Below, piece after piece: positions 36,574-47,092 of a stretch of DNA of 64,000 nt. Origin of the DNA: Rubripirellula lacrimiformis (GTDB taxonomy: Bacteria > Planctomycetota > Planctomycetia > Pirellulales > Pirellulaceae). Location of the stretch: NCBI RefSeq assembly GCF_007741535.1, contig NZ_CP036525.1:4154001-4218000 (forward strand). The letters are read 5' to 3'. The translations under genes and the position numbers were made by a program. A model generated the notes under the pieces. That model did no database searches and had not been told where the DNA came from. It was given only the letters and a program-made list of their open reading frames with translations. How positions within the stretch are numbered: the first letter of the stretch is position 1; every line of letters begins with the position of its first letter.

Positions 36574-37986
36574 CTACGGGGCAATCGTGATTGTCTTGCG
36601 TGTTTTGACCGGGTACCACGACTGGATGTCGTTGGCCAAACGCGTGACGACGTCGGGATGTTGGGAAGCCAAGTTCCGCTGCTCGGTCGGGTCCTTGCTT
36701 AGGTCGAACAATTGCGGTCCCCGCTCTGTGCGTGGGTGAGTGCTTGCGTACCGATTGACTTCGCCGTCATAGGTTAGCAACAGTTTCCAATTGTCTTCGA
36801 TCACCCAGCGAAACAGCATCGATGCTTCGGGGTCTTCGATGTCCGCGATATCGTGGGCAAAGCTTTCCCCGAAAATTTGCTTGCGATCGATGGCGTCACC
36901 AGAGGAGAGGTTGGGGATCAGGTTCAGGCCTGGCAGATCGGCAGGAATCCTTGCACCCGCGGCCGCCAACATCGTTGGAACAATGTCTAGGCTGGTCGCC
37001 AATTCCGGACGATCCGCGGGACGAATCGAATTGGGCCAACGGTAGATGATGGGCGTTCGGATGCCACCTTCATTGGGGGACTGTTTTGAACGCAGTGCGT
37101 ACTTGGAACTGGTCGGATCTTGGATCCAGCCGTTGTCGGTCAGCGATACGACCAAGGTGTTGTCGCGCTGGCCCGAATCATCGATCAGTTTCAAGACGTC
37201 CCCACAGGTTTCATCGAACCATTCGCACATCGCGTAATACTTGGCGACCGATTCGGGTGTATTGTCGTTGCGATACTTCGCCAGAATCCGCTCCGGTGGA
37301 TTGTGCGGCGTGTGCGGCAGGAACGGTGCGTACCACAGGAAGAACGGTTTGTCTTCCGCGACGGCCATCTCGACAAATTCTTTGACAGGCTGGACTCCAT
37401 CGCGACCGATTTTCAGGCCCACGTCGCCGTGTCGCCCGCCCGGATTGGGAAATCCCTTGGTCATGCCGTGGGTGAAGCCCGCGTTTTGGTAGCTTCCTTC
37501 CCACAGTTTTCCGCTCTGGTGGCTCAGGTAGCCGCGCTCGGCCAACAATTCCGGCAGCGTGTCAAAACGGTCTAGGTACGAAATCAGTTGGGCACGTTGT
37601 TGCGAATACTTTTCGGAATTCGGATTCGCATACTTGGGGGATGGATCGTTCCCGGTCACGCCGTGAGTCGACGCGTAGTGCCCGGTCAGCAAGGTCGCAA
37701 GCGAAGGTCGGCACAGCGCCGTCGGCACATAGCCACGACGGAACGTCGCGCCTTCTTTGGCCAACTGGTCCAAATTGGGTGTGCGAATTTCAGCATGCCC
37801 CATGAACCCATAGTCGGTCCATGCTTGATCGTCCGAAAGCAGCAGGACGATATTGGGGGGCCGCTGTTTGGATGCGTTGTCCGCAGCAGCATCGTTCTGA
37901 GCCTGGACGGGGGCCGACGACAAGCATGCGACCGCCAACAACGGTGCGAAAAGGCCTGAGAAACGTTTCGACACGATATTCTTCAC
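36574..37986 (-). CDS. Secreted type I sulfatase
   Basis: This 470-residue protein has a signal peptide ending near APVQAQ. It has the metal-binding start NIVLLLSDDQAWTDYG and the formylglycine site with C92 in LCRPSLATLLTG. The usual arginine four residues after the cysteine (C-x-P-x-R) is L96 here, a variant that may still be modified. Other sulfatase features are NGWIQD and YALRSKQSPNEGGIRTP. It probably desulfates a polysaccharide outside the cytoplasm. Convergent with two esterases and near DUF1501/PSD1 genes, it fits a sulfated-glycan locus. The exact substrate cannot be inferred. Confidence 0.93.
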   Translation of the reverse strand: MKNIVSKRFSGLFAPLLAVACLSSAPVQAQNDAAADNASKQRPPNIVLLLSDDQAWTDYGFMGHAEIRTPNLDQLAKEGATFRRGYVPTALCRPSLATLLTGHYASTHGVTGNDPSPKYANPNSEKYSQQRAQLISYLDRFDTLPELLAERGYLSHQSGKLWEGSYQNAGFTHGMTKGFPNPGGRHGDVGLKIGRDGVQPVKEFVEMAVAEDKPFFLWYAPFLPHTPHNPPERILAKYRNDNTPESVAKYYAMCEWFDETCGDVLKLIDDSGQRDNTLVVSLTDNGWIQDPTSSKYALRSKQSPNEGGIRTPIIYRWPNSIRPADRPELATSLDIVPTMLAAAGARIPADLPGLNLIPNLSSGDAIDRKQIFGESFAHDIADIEDPEASMLFRWVIEDNWKLLLTYDGEVNRYASTHPRTERGPQLFDLSKDPTEQRNLASQHPDVVTRLANDIQSWYPVKTRKTITIAP

Positions 37987-38105
37987 GGTGCGATTTTCCT
38001 GACGGGAGGGATTCAGTGGAGGGATGCCACTGAGAATAACCAGACTGGTCCATCGGTTGAACGGTCCTAGTCAGATTCGCGTCGAATCCAGCGGGGAGTG
38101 GCAAT

Positions 38106-38134
38106 TCGTAGCGCAACTCGCCAAGAGTTTCGGC
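38106..38134. repeat. Inverted, diverged copy of the 55-bp repeat core
   Basis: The sequence here (GTAGCGCAACTCGCCAAGAG and following TTTCGGC) is nearly the reverse complement of the core of the array at 38175-38725. It lies 41 bp before the first direct copy and could pair with any of the ten copies in single-stranded nucleic acid. Confidence 0.8.
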
Positions 38135-38174
38135 TGCGCCGCCGGAGGGATGGCCGGGGGGGAGGGCCGGAGGG

Positions 38175-38725
38175 GATGGCCGAAAGTCTTGGCGACTTGC
38201 GCTACGGGTGGGGATCGCGCGGCCGGAGGGGATGGCCGAAAGTCTTGGCGACTTGCGCTACGGGTGGGGATCGCGTTGCCGGGGGGGATGGCCGAAAGTC
38301 TTGGCGACTTGCGCTACGGGTGGGGATCGCGCGGCCGGGGGGGATGGCCGAAAGTCTTGGCGACTTGCGCTACGGGTGGGATCGCGCGGCCGGAGGGGAT
38401 GGCCGAAAGTCTTGGCGACTTGCGCTACGGGTGGGATCGCGCGGCCGGAGGGGATGGCCGAAAGTCTTGGCGACTTGCGCTACGGGTGGGGATCGCGCGG
38501 CCGGGGGGATGGCCGAAAGTCTTGGCGACTTGCGCTACGGGTGGGGTTCGCGCGGCCGGGGGGATGGCCGAAAGTCTTGGCGACTTGCGCTACGGGTGGG
38601 ATCGCGCGGCCGGAGGGATGGCCGAAAGTCTTGGCGACTTGCGCTACGGGTGGGGATCGCGCCGCCGGAGGGATGGCCGAAAGTCTTGGCGACTTGCGCT
38701 ACGGGTGGGGATCGCGCGGCCGGGG
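38175..38725. repeat. Tandem repeat array, ten copies of 54-57 bp
   Basis: Copies of the core ATGGCCGAAAGTCTTGGCGA, followed by CTTGCGCTACGGGTGG, begin at 38175, 38232, 38288, 38344, 38399, 38454, 38509, 38564, 38618 and 38672. The core is almost invariant; differences are mostly in the length of G-runs in the linker. All three forward frames stay open because the unit has no stops, and unit lengths are not all multiples of three, so translation would shift frame along the array. I therefore read it as a non-coding minisatellite between a sulfatase promoter and an unrelated gene. Confidence 0.9.
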
Positions 38726-38773
38726 GGGAGGGGCTAAAAGTGCTGGGCCGTTAGATCTGCTGTGGACTCTTAC

Positions 38774-39157
38774 TTAAGCTTCTTCGAACAGTTGCAGATC
38801 GGCGAAGTCGTAGACTCCCGAAGCATGGTCGTTGCGACATTTGACAAAGTATTGCCACTGAGATCGCGTGAAGTTCCACAGCATCTCGGTGATCAATCCG
38901 TCCTGGGTCGACTCGGGCAACTTCAACGTGACCTCGTCAAACATCAACAGCTTGGGACGACCGATGTGGTCCGGGTGCGGGTTCAGCTTTTCGACAAGCT
39001 CTGCCATCGCCGTCCGCAGGTTGTCATGCGGCGATATCGTCGCATTGCAGATGGCATCCTTCCGTTCGGTCCGATGAGTGACTCGAACCGCAGCGGTGGG
39101 GGCTCCGTCGTCGGGAACAAACCGGTGGATCAGAATGTCCTTGGATACTAAATGCAT
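38774..39157 (-). CDS. Hypothetical protein
   Basis: This 127-residue soluble protein has no signal peptide or membrane segment. The frame is compact, starts with ATG and ends in TAA just after the tandem array. It contains conserved-looking stretches (FVPDDGAPTAAVRVTHRTE, FVKCRNDHASGVYDFADLQ). I do not recognise the family. It lies between the repeat array and methionine aminopeptidase, both transcribed leftwards, but 214 bp separates it from the latter. Confidence 0.6.
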   Translation of the reverse strand: MHLVSKDILIHRFVPDDGAPTAAVRVTHRTERKDAICNATISPHDNLRTAMAELVEKLNPHPDHIGRPKLLMFDEVTLKLPESTQDGLITEMLWNFTRSQWQYFVKCRNDHASGVYDFADLQLFEEA

Positions 39158-39371
39158 CGCAGCGTCCGTAACGCCAGAGGAACGAAATCAAAGTGTCTGC
39201 CCTAGGAACGAAGCCTGAAACAGACCATTGATCTAGCGTAACACACCCGACCGGCGAATGCCCGAATCGCTGGGATCTACCGCAGGCGACTCCCTTCGTC
39301 CGCGGTCTCAATCAGAAACCATTCGGCGATGCCATCGAATTCCGCCACGCGTCGTTGACCGGACGTGCGGT

Positions 39372-40223
39372 TTAAGACGCGGGTTCGACGTTGGCGTCGC
39401 CGGTCGAACGCGATCCCGAATTGGACTCGAATTGGTGCCCGCGGCGAGGACCATCTTCGGTCAGCGTCAAAATTTCGGGTCCGTCTTCGGTCATCAACAG
39501 CGAGTGTTCGAACTGGGCCGATGCACGTCCGTCTTTGGTCCGGACTGTCCATCCATCGTCTTTGTCGCTTCGTGTATAGCGGCTGCCGGCATTGATCATC
39601 GGCTCGACCGTAAAGCACATTCCGGGGTAAAGCCGGTCGATGCGGCTTTGGCGATTGGGGAAGTGTGGCACCGATGGGTCCAGGTGAAACTGGAGCCCCA
39701 ACCCGTGTCCGACATATTCGCGTACGACGGTGAAACCGCGCCGATGGGCCTCGGGGACGACCGTTTCGCCAATCGTGCTGACGCGACATCCAGGCGTCAG
39801 TGCTTCGATCGCCAAATACAGACAATCAAACGCACATTGGGTGACCGCACGTCGTTCTTCCGATACGTCGCCGATCAGGAACGTCTCGCTTTGGTCACCA
39901 TGCCATCCGTCAACGATCGTGGTGATGTCGACGTTGATGATGTCACCGTCCTGCAGCACGTATTCGTCCGGAATCCCGTGACAAATCACGTCATTGATGC
40001 TGGTACAGCAACTTTTCGGGTAGTTCTGATATCCCAAGGTGGCAGGCACGTGACCATTGTCGATCGTCCAGCCATGGATCATTTCGTCGATCTGTCGCGT
40101 GGAAATCCCCGCGGTCACATGCGGTCGGATGTAATCCAGTAGGCGCGCGTTCACACGCCCGGCTCGACGCATCGCGTCCTGCTGCTCGGTCGTAAGAATC
40201 AGCTTCTTTTGCTTCTTCAACAT
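39372..40223 (-). CDS. map: Methionine aminopeptidase, type I
   Basis: It removes the initiator methionine from new proteins in the cytoplasm. Counted from the ATG at 40223 (283 residues), all metal ligands are present: D99, D110, H173, E207 and E239, with the substrate-side H82 in NDVICHG. The frame extends 13 codons upstream to 40262; I chose 40223 because MLKKQKKL is a more usual start, but the longer form is possible. The C-terminal 30 residues (GHQFESNSGSRSTGD) form a polar extension beyond the core enzyme. Planctomycetes often carry more than one map paralogue. Confidence 0.92.
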   Translation of the reverse strand: MLKKQKKLILTTEQQDAMRRAGRVNARLLDYIRPHVTAGISTRQIDEMIHGWTIDNGHVPATLGYQNYPKSCCTSINDVICHGIPDEYVLQDGDIINVDITTIVDGWHGDQSETFLIGDVSEERRAVTQCAFDCLYLAIEALTPGCRVSTIGETVVPEAHRRGFTVVREYVGHGLGLQFHLDPSVPHFPNRQSRIDRLYPGMCFTVEPMINAGSRYTRSDKDDGWTVRTKDGRASAQFEHSLLMTEDGPEILTLTEDGPRRGHQFESNSGSRSTGDANVEPAS

Positions 40224-40816
40224 CGATCTCGTACTCAAGTTTTTCCCACCGGGTGACGGCAAGCAGCCCGGCGGAGCTTACATGGGATTTAGAAAAGAGG
40301 AGCTCCGCTGCACCATATCTTACCAGCCCACGATGGCTTGCCCAAGTCACTTCCCCGTCTTGCCGATCCCGCAAAATGGGCATTCCCCCAAGGTCATGTT
40401 CGCCACCCCAAATTTGGTCCGTTTCGATCGCTTGTCGGACCTGAACATCCCGGTGATGTGCACAGGATCGATCCACACTGGCGACGTGTTTTCAGCGATT
40501 TAGCGGATCATTTTGGATACAGAGCGTCCCCAGCGGAGCCTCCATTCAGCCGACATCGTCTCCTTTTTCGTTGCGATCGCAACGAATGGGCTGATTGCAC
40601 GGTTTGCGTCGATGGCGTGTTTTCGGCCGAAAAACGTTTCAACAAGCTCAGACGACCAGAACTCGGGGCAATCAAAGGGGTTAGATGAACTGGGACGCAG
40701 GATCTTGCGACAGGTATCGCCAGAGTCCGGTTTCTCAAACAGCAGTCTGCCGGACTGTAACTAAGATATCGCTCATCGCCCCTCCATTTTCTCATCAGAC
40801 GCGGTCTTTCACACCC
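40224..40816. other. Intergenic region upstream of the secretin-like gene
   Basis: About 590 bp with no convincing gene. A short inverted repeat GCGGAGCT (40271-40278) / AGCTCCGC (40301-40308) with a 22-nt loop lies near the map start. Overlapping frames on both strands lack coherent protein features. The region must contain divergent promoters for map and the secretin-like gene. Confidence 0.5.
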
Positions 40817-43762
40817 ATGAAGTCGAAACTCGCATTTTTGGCGCCGTCTTTTGCATTGGTTAGCTTGCTGTGCACGACCGGAAATCCGCTCGCCGCCCAG
40901 CAGCCAGCCACCGATGTCGCGCCAGCTGCCGCAGCGGTGCCTGTCACCGATGTCCCAGAAAAGGCAGCCGAGAAACCGGCCGAAGAATCGCAGTCCGATC
41001 GGGCCGAACCGTTGGTGAAGCCTACGGCCAAGGTGGGAGCCGACCTGCGGTTTAACTTCTCGGGCGCCGAATGGCGTTCGGTGTTGGAGTGGTTTTCCGA
41101 CGAAGCGGATCTGTCGCTGCAATTGGATCAGATTCCGATGGGCAGCTTCACCTTCACCGATCCGACGCGGTCCTATTCGATTGACGAAGCGCTCGATGTG
41201 CTGAACCTGTCGTTGATGAAACGCGGCTATTCGCTGGTTCGACGTGGTCGGTTGCTGCAGGTCATCGATCTGGAGGCCGAGAACGCGAACAAACTGATCA
41301 GCGAGATCGCCGAACTGGTCAAACCCGAAGACCTGGACGCACGCGGCCGAAGCGATATCGTCAGCTCGGTCTTTCCGTTGGGCAGCCTGACTCCGTCGGC
41401 CGCTCGCGAAGAATTGGTGCTGATGGTCGGCCCTTGGGGACGCGTGGTCGTGCTCGATAGCGCTCGCCAAGTCAAAGTGACCGAAACGGTCAGCAAGTTG
41501 ATCGCCATTCGCGAACTGTTGCAGGACGCTTCTTTGGCGGACACCAATGTGGTCGAAATCGTGCTGAAGAATCGCGGTGCCGAAGAACTGCTGGAAATCG
41601 CGCGTCCTTTGCTCGGTCTAGAAGCGGGCACCAACGCCGGCGAAGATGTTCGCATTTCAGTCGGCCCGCTGGGCGATCGGATCTATGCAACGGGGTTGCC
41701 GGGCCAAACCGGACTGTTGGAATCGATCATCGCCAAGGCGGATCAACCGCTGGCGATCGCATCCGCCGACGACGGTGCCGAGGTCGCGCTGCCCACCTTC
41801 CGCACCCACCCAATTACCAATGCTGATAGCGCGACCGTGTTTGACGTGTTGCAAACCTTGCTTGCCGGCACACCGGACGCTCGAATTGCGATCGATCCAA
41901 AGACCGACGCGATTGTCGCTTTCGCTCGTCCCGATACACACGAGATGATCAAACGAAGCATTGCCGAAATGGAAGGCAACGGCGAATCGTTCAAGGTGCT
42001 GGATCTGCGTCGGCTCGATCCGGCGCAAGCACTGTTGACGATCAACAAGTTCTTTGGCGTCACCGAAGAGGGCGGCGAAGGCCCGACAGTCGATGGCGAT
42101 CCCGCCAGCGGCAAGTTGTGGGTGCGAGGCACTGACGCCGAGATCGCACTGGTTGAGAAACTGTTGGCCGAACTCGAAGGCGATGACCACCTCAGCGAAC
42201 TCAGCGACAAGGTTCGGATCCTGCCCTACACCGGACGCGCCGCCGAAGACGCACTGAATCAAGTCCAAGAACTGTGGCCCGTGATGGGACGCGCCAATCG
42301 CATCCGCACCGTCACACCATCGCGGCCCTCCGGTGGCAGCGGCGGGATCCCAGAACGACGTGTCATCCGCGAATCGGACTTGGAATCGGTCGACGATCGA
42401 CCACGGTCCGTCCCTGCCGGTTCGGAAGCAAGAACCAACCGTCGCCGCACTTCCGGCAACGCGAACACCCTGGTCGTGGTGCAAGCCGACACGCCAGAGG
42501 ATTCGTCGGATACCAATGCCGCGGACGCCGATTCGGACTCGCTGGCTGTCGCCGAAAATGAAAACACCACACCCACCACCAGCCAAACCATTTCGGTGGC
42601 CGGCAGCGACATCGTGGTTCAATTCACACCCGCCGGAATCCTGATCGCATCGGAAGACGTCGAAGCACTTAACGCATTCGAATCGTTGATGGGATCGCTC
42701 GCCGGTCCGTCAGCGGTTCAGTCCGATCTACCAACGGTTTTCTGGTTGAAGTACTGCAAAGCAGACGAAGCGGCCGAGCTGATCTCGAAGATCCTTGGCG
42801 GCGCCGATAGTTCGGCATCGTCGGCCATGGATTCGATGATGGGCGGACTCGGCGGCGGAATGCTAGGCGGATTGCTTGGCATGGGCGGCGGTGGTGGTGG
42901 CGAATCGTCGTCGGCAAAATCGATCCTAACGACCACCGGTTCGGTCAGCATCGTTCCCGACGCGCGTCTGAACGCATTGATCATTCAAGCCGGCCCGATC
43001 GATCTGCAAATGATCGAACTGATTCTGGAAAAGATCGATCGCCAGGAAAGCCCCGAAGACGTTGAAACAGCAGCCAAACCGCTTTTGATTCCGGTCATCT
43101 ACCAGGATGCCAAGGAAGTGGCCGATGTGGTCAAGGCTGTCTTTGGTGACCGAATCGCTGGTCAAGACAGCGGTGGCGGAGGCCGAGGTGGTGGCGGTGG
43201 CGGCCAACCATCACCCCAAGACTTCATCCAAGCCCTGCGTGGTGGTGGCGGTGGACGTGGCGGACGCGGTGGCGGCGGAGAAGCCGCCGGCAGCGAGCCG
43301 AGCAAAATCAGCATCGCTGTTGACCAAAAGAGTAATTCGTTGGTTGTGATCGCCACCCCCCAGGACTTTAATGAGGTCCGGGCACTGGTCGAACAATTGG
43401 ACGCCGGCGGGATGACCACCGAAGAAACGATCAGCACCTACACGATGAACGGTGCGGTCAACCCAGACGTGCTAAAATTGGCGCTCGAATCCATTTTGGG
43501 CACTCAAGCCAAATCAAGCTCGACAACGGCTACTAGCAGCAGTTCATCGACTACCCGTCCGACGACATCCACAGGTGGCGGCGATGCCGCAGCCAGTTCA
43601 GCAGCCGACATCCAACGTCGCATCGAATTCTTTCGATCCATGCGAGGTGGTGGTGATACGGGTGGCGGACGCGGCGGAGCACCGGGTGGCGGACGTGGCG
43701 GAACAACCGGTGGTGGACGCGGTGGAGCACCGGGCGGTGGCGGTGGACGAAGAGGCAATTAA
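40817..43762 (+). CDS. Secretin-N-domain protein with Gly-rich tail, no visible pore domain
   Basis: The start at 40817 gives a signal peptide (MKSKLAFLAPSFALVSLLC, cleaved near LAAQQ); a longer frame to 40685 only adds an unlikely leader. The 981-residue exported protein has an N-terminal STN/secretin-TonB-like segment (LRFNFSGAEWRSVLEWFSD), then several secretin-N-type modules (ITNADSATVFDVLQTLL, LIIQAGPIDLQMIELILEK, KSNSLVVIATPQDFNEVRALV). The last 100 residues are rich in Gly, Ser and Thr (GGGRGG). No secretin beta-barrel motif such as VPxLGxIPxLGxLF is found. It lies 296 bp before GspE and likely belongs to the same machine as a periplasmic scaffold. It could be an unusual GspD. Confidence 0.8.
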   Translation: MKSKLAFLAPSFALVSLLCTTGNPLAAQQPATDVAPAAAAVPVTDVPEKAAEKPAEESQSDRAEPLVKPTAKVGADLRFNFSGAEWRSVLEWFSDEADLSLQLDQIPMGSFTFTDPTRSYSIDEALDVLNLSLMKRGYSLVRRGRLLQVIDLEAENANKLISEIAELVKPEDLDARGRSDIVSSVFPLGSLTPSAAREELVLMVGPWGRVVVLDSARQVKVTETVSKLIAIRELLQDASLADTNVVEIVLKNRGAEELLEIARPLLGLEAGTNAGEDVRISVGPLGDRIYATGLPGQTGLLESIIAKADQPLAIASADDGAEVALPTFRTHPITNADSATVFDVLQTLLAGTPDARIAIDPKTDAIVAFARPDTHEMIKRSIAEMEGNGESFKVLDLRRLDPAQALLTINKFFGVTEEGGEGPTVDGDPASGKLWVRGTDAEIALVEKLLAELEGDDHLSELSDKVRILPYTGRAAEDALNQVQELWPVMGRANRIRTVTPSRPSGGSGGIPERRVIRESDLESVDDRPRSVPAGSEARTNRRRTSGNANTLVVVQADTPEDSSDTNAADADSDSLAVAENENTTPTTSQTISVAGSDIVVQFTPAGILIASEDVEALNAFESLMGSLAGPSAVQSDLPTVFWLKYCKADEAAELISKILGGADSSASSAMDSMMGGLGGGMLGGLLGMGGGGGGESSSAKSILTTTGSVSIVPDARLNALIIQAGPIDLQMIELILEKIDRQESPEDVETAAKPLLIPVIYQDAKEVADVVKAVFGDRIAGQDSGGGGRGGGGGGQPSPQDFIQALRGGGGGRGGRGGGGEAAGSEPSKISIAVDQKSNSLVVIATPQDFNEVRALVEQLDAGGMTTEETISTYTMNGAVNPDVLKLALESILGTQAKSSSTTATSSSSSTTRPTTSTGGGDAAASSAADIQRRIEFFRSMRGGGDTGGGRGGAPGGGRGGTTGGGRGGAPGGGGGRRGN

Positions 43763-43833
43763 GGGCCGCTTCGCGAGACCCTGGTTGGGGTAGCGGAACT
43801 CGTTGATGGTTTGTCGATGGAATCAGTCGTTTA

Positions 43834-43877
43834 GGCGATAGCCTCGGTTTCATCATCCAAGAACCGGGGCTATCGCC
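43834..43877. repeat. Extragenic hairpin repeat, copy 2
   Basis: GGCGATAGCCTCGGTT (43834-43849) and AACCGGGGCTATCGCC (43862-43877) form the same 16-bp stem with a 12-nt loop as at 27339-27382. Bases just after both copies also match (CAAAYGGCTCA), so the repeat unit is longer than the stem. It lies between the secretin-like gene and gspE on the same strand and may end or attenuate transcription. Confidence 0.85.
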
Positions 43878-44058
43878 CAAATGGCTCAAATACAGAATTA
43901 CAAACGGAACAAAATCGACGAACCGTCAAGAGTCTCGGCCTCGTTGTGACTGACGACAGTCCTAGCGACTTTTGCCCGCATGTTTCGTGGACACGGAATA
44001 CTAGCCGCGAATCGCGATCTTTCCTTTGATGACCATGCTTTCCCAGTAAACTGCTTCT

Positions 44059-45756
<1,698 letters not shown>

Positions 45757-45833
45757 CTAAGTTGGATCCTGCACCGCGACCGTCGAACCTGGCCTCGTAA
45801 CCTTTCCTTCTAACTCCCAAGACGTTTCTTCCC

Positions 45834-47048
45834 GTGCCCACCTTCACCTATTCCGCCCGCGACATGTCGGGCAAACTGATCAACGGTACCTTGGATGCCG
45901 CCGGCCAGCGTGAAGCGACGGCGATGTTGGCCGAAAAGTCGTTGTTCCCTGTGGAAGTCAAAGAGGCGGTCGGCAACACTTCGATTGCCAGCCTGACGGG
46001 GCGAAAGAAGAAGGTCAACGGACAAACGATGGCGTTGTTCTACAGCCAGTTGGCGTCGTTGCTTCGGGCCGGCGTGCCCATGATGCGATCGTTGACGGTG
46101 CTGGGGAACCAAAGTTCCAACTCGACGCTCAAAGAGGTGATGGGCGAAATCAAGGGCAAGGTCGAAGATGGCCAGCCGCTTGGCGACGCGATGTCAAAGT
46201 TCCCGCGCGTGTTCAGCGAAATGGGATGCAATATGGTCCGGGCCGGCAGCGAAGGCGGCTTCCTAGAGGATGCGTTGGAACGTGTCGGAGCGTTCACGGA
46301 ACTGCAAGAAGACCTGAAGGGACGCACGGTCAGCGCGATGGCGTACCCGATCTTCCTGTTCTCGGTCGGTAGTGTGGTGCTGACCGCGTTGTTGGTCTTC
46401 TTTGTGCCGAAGTTCGACATGCTGTTCGAACGCCTGCGCAAAAAAGGCGAGATGCCGCGGATGACGGAGTGGTTGCTAAGCTTCAGCGGATTCCTACAAA
46501 GCTACGGCTGGATCCTGTTGATCGCGGTCGCTATCGCCGGGTTCGCGATCAATCTAAAGATGAAAACCGACGCCGGGAAAGATCTGGCGGACCGAATCAA
46601 ACTGAAGATCCCCGTGCTAGGCGACATTCTAATGAGTCTAGCGGTGGCCAGGTTCTGTCGGGTCCTAGGCACGCTGCTGGGCAACGGCGTCCCGATCCTC
46701 AAGTCACTCGAAATCGCCGGTTCGGCCGCCGGCAACCGACTGCTAACTCGATCGATCGCAGACGCGACCGAGAACATCAAGAGCGGCGAGAGCTTGGCAA
46801 CGCCACTGCGCAGCAGCGGCTATTTCCCTCAGTCCGTCGCGGAAATGATCAGCGTCGGCGAAGAAAGCAACTCGCTAGACACCGTGCTTCCCGACATCGC
46901 CGACTCACTAGAAAAGACAACCTTCCGGAGGTTGGATCTGTTCGTGCGACTGCTAGAACCCATGATGTTGCTGGTGATGGCAATCTTGGTCCTAGGAGTG
47001 GTCCTAGCACTGCTAGTACCAGTGCTGAAGAGCAGCACAACGCTGTAA
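45834..47048 (+). CDS. gspF: Type II secretion / type IV pilus inner-membrane platform (GspF/PilC family)
   Basis: This 404-residue inner-membrane protein forms the platform on which the GspE ATPase acts. It starts at a GTG and begins (V/M)PTFTYSARDMSGK, the classical GspF N-terminus. Two T2SSF domains (about 70-195 and 275-395) are each followed by hydrophobic segments (about 170-192, 220-245 and 372-395). Conserved stretches are ALFYSQLASLLRAGVPM and ARFCRVLGTLLGNGVPILKSL. It ends directly before the 360-bp repeat array. Membership of type II secretion versus type IV pilus cannot be decided from the window. Confidence 0.95.
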   Translation: MPTFTYSARDMSGKLINGTLDAAGQREATAMLAEKSLFPVEVKEAVGNTSIASLTGRKKKVNGQTMALFYSQLASLLRAGVPMMRSLTVLGNQSSNSTLKEVMGEIKGKVEDGQPLGDAMSKFPRVFSEMGCNMVRAGSEGGFLEDALERVGAFTELQEDLKGRTVSAMAYPIFLFSVGSVVLTALLVFFVPKFDMLFERLRKKGEMPRMTEWLLSFSGFLQSYGWILLIAVAIAGFAINLKMKTDAGKDLADRIKLKIPVLGDILMSLAVARFCRVLGTLLGNGVPILKSLEIAGSAAGNRLLTRSIADATENIKSGESLATPLRSSGYFPQSVAEMISVGEESNSLDTVLPDIADSLEKTTFRRLDLFVRLLEPMMLLVMAILVLGVVLALLVPVLKSSTTL

Positions 47049-47092
47049 GAGCCGCAACAAGCCTCCCGCAGCGTGCCTCCCACGCCTTGCCT

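Noticed and set aside
38175-38725. CRISPR-like array.
   Set aside because: Units are contiguous with no unique spacers, the conserved core is longer than the linker, and no cas genes are nearby.
38024-38777. Three overlapping long forward frames rich in Gly, Arg and Trp.
   Set aside because: They are all readings of the tandem repeat in different phases; copy lengths shift the frame, and no start signal or protein feature supports any of them.
39258-40142. 294-residue forward frame opposite methionine aminopeptidase.
   Set aside because: The reverse strand has all catalytic ligands of MetAP; the forward product has no recognisable feature.
40508-42622. Two long reverse frames opposite the secretin-like gene.
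   Set aside because: No coherent domains; the forward frame has a signal peptide and secretin-N modules.
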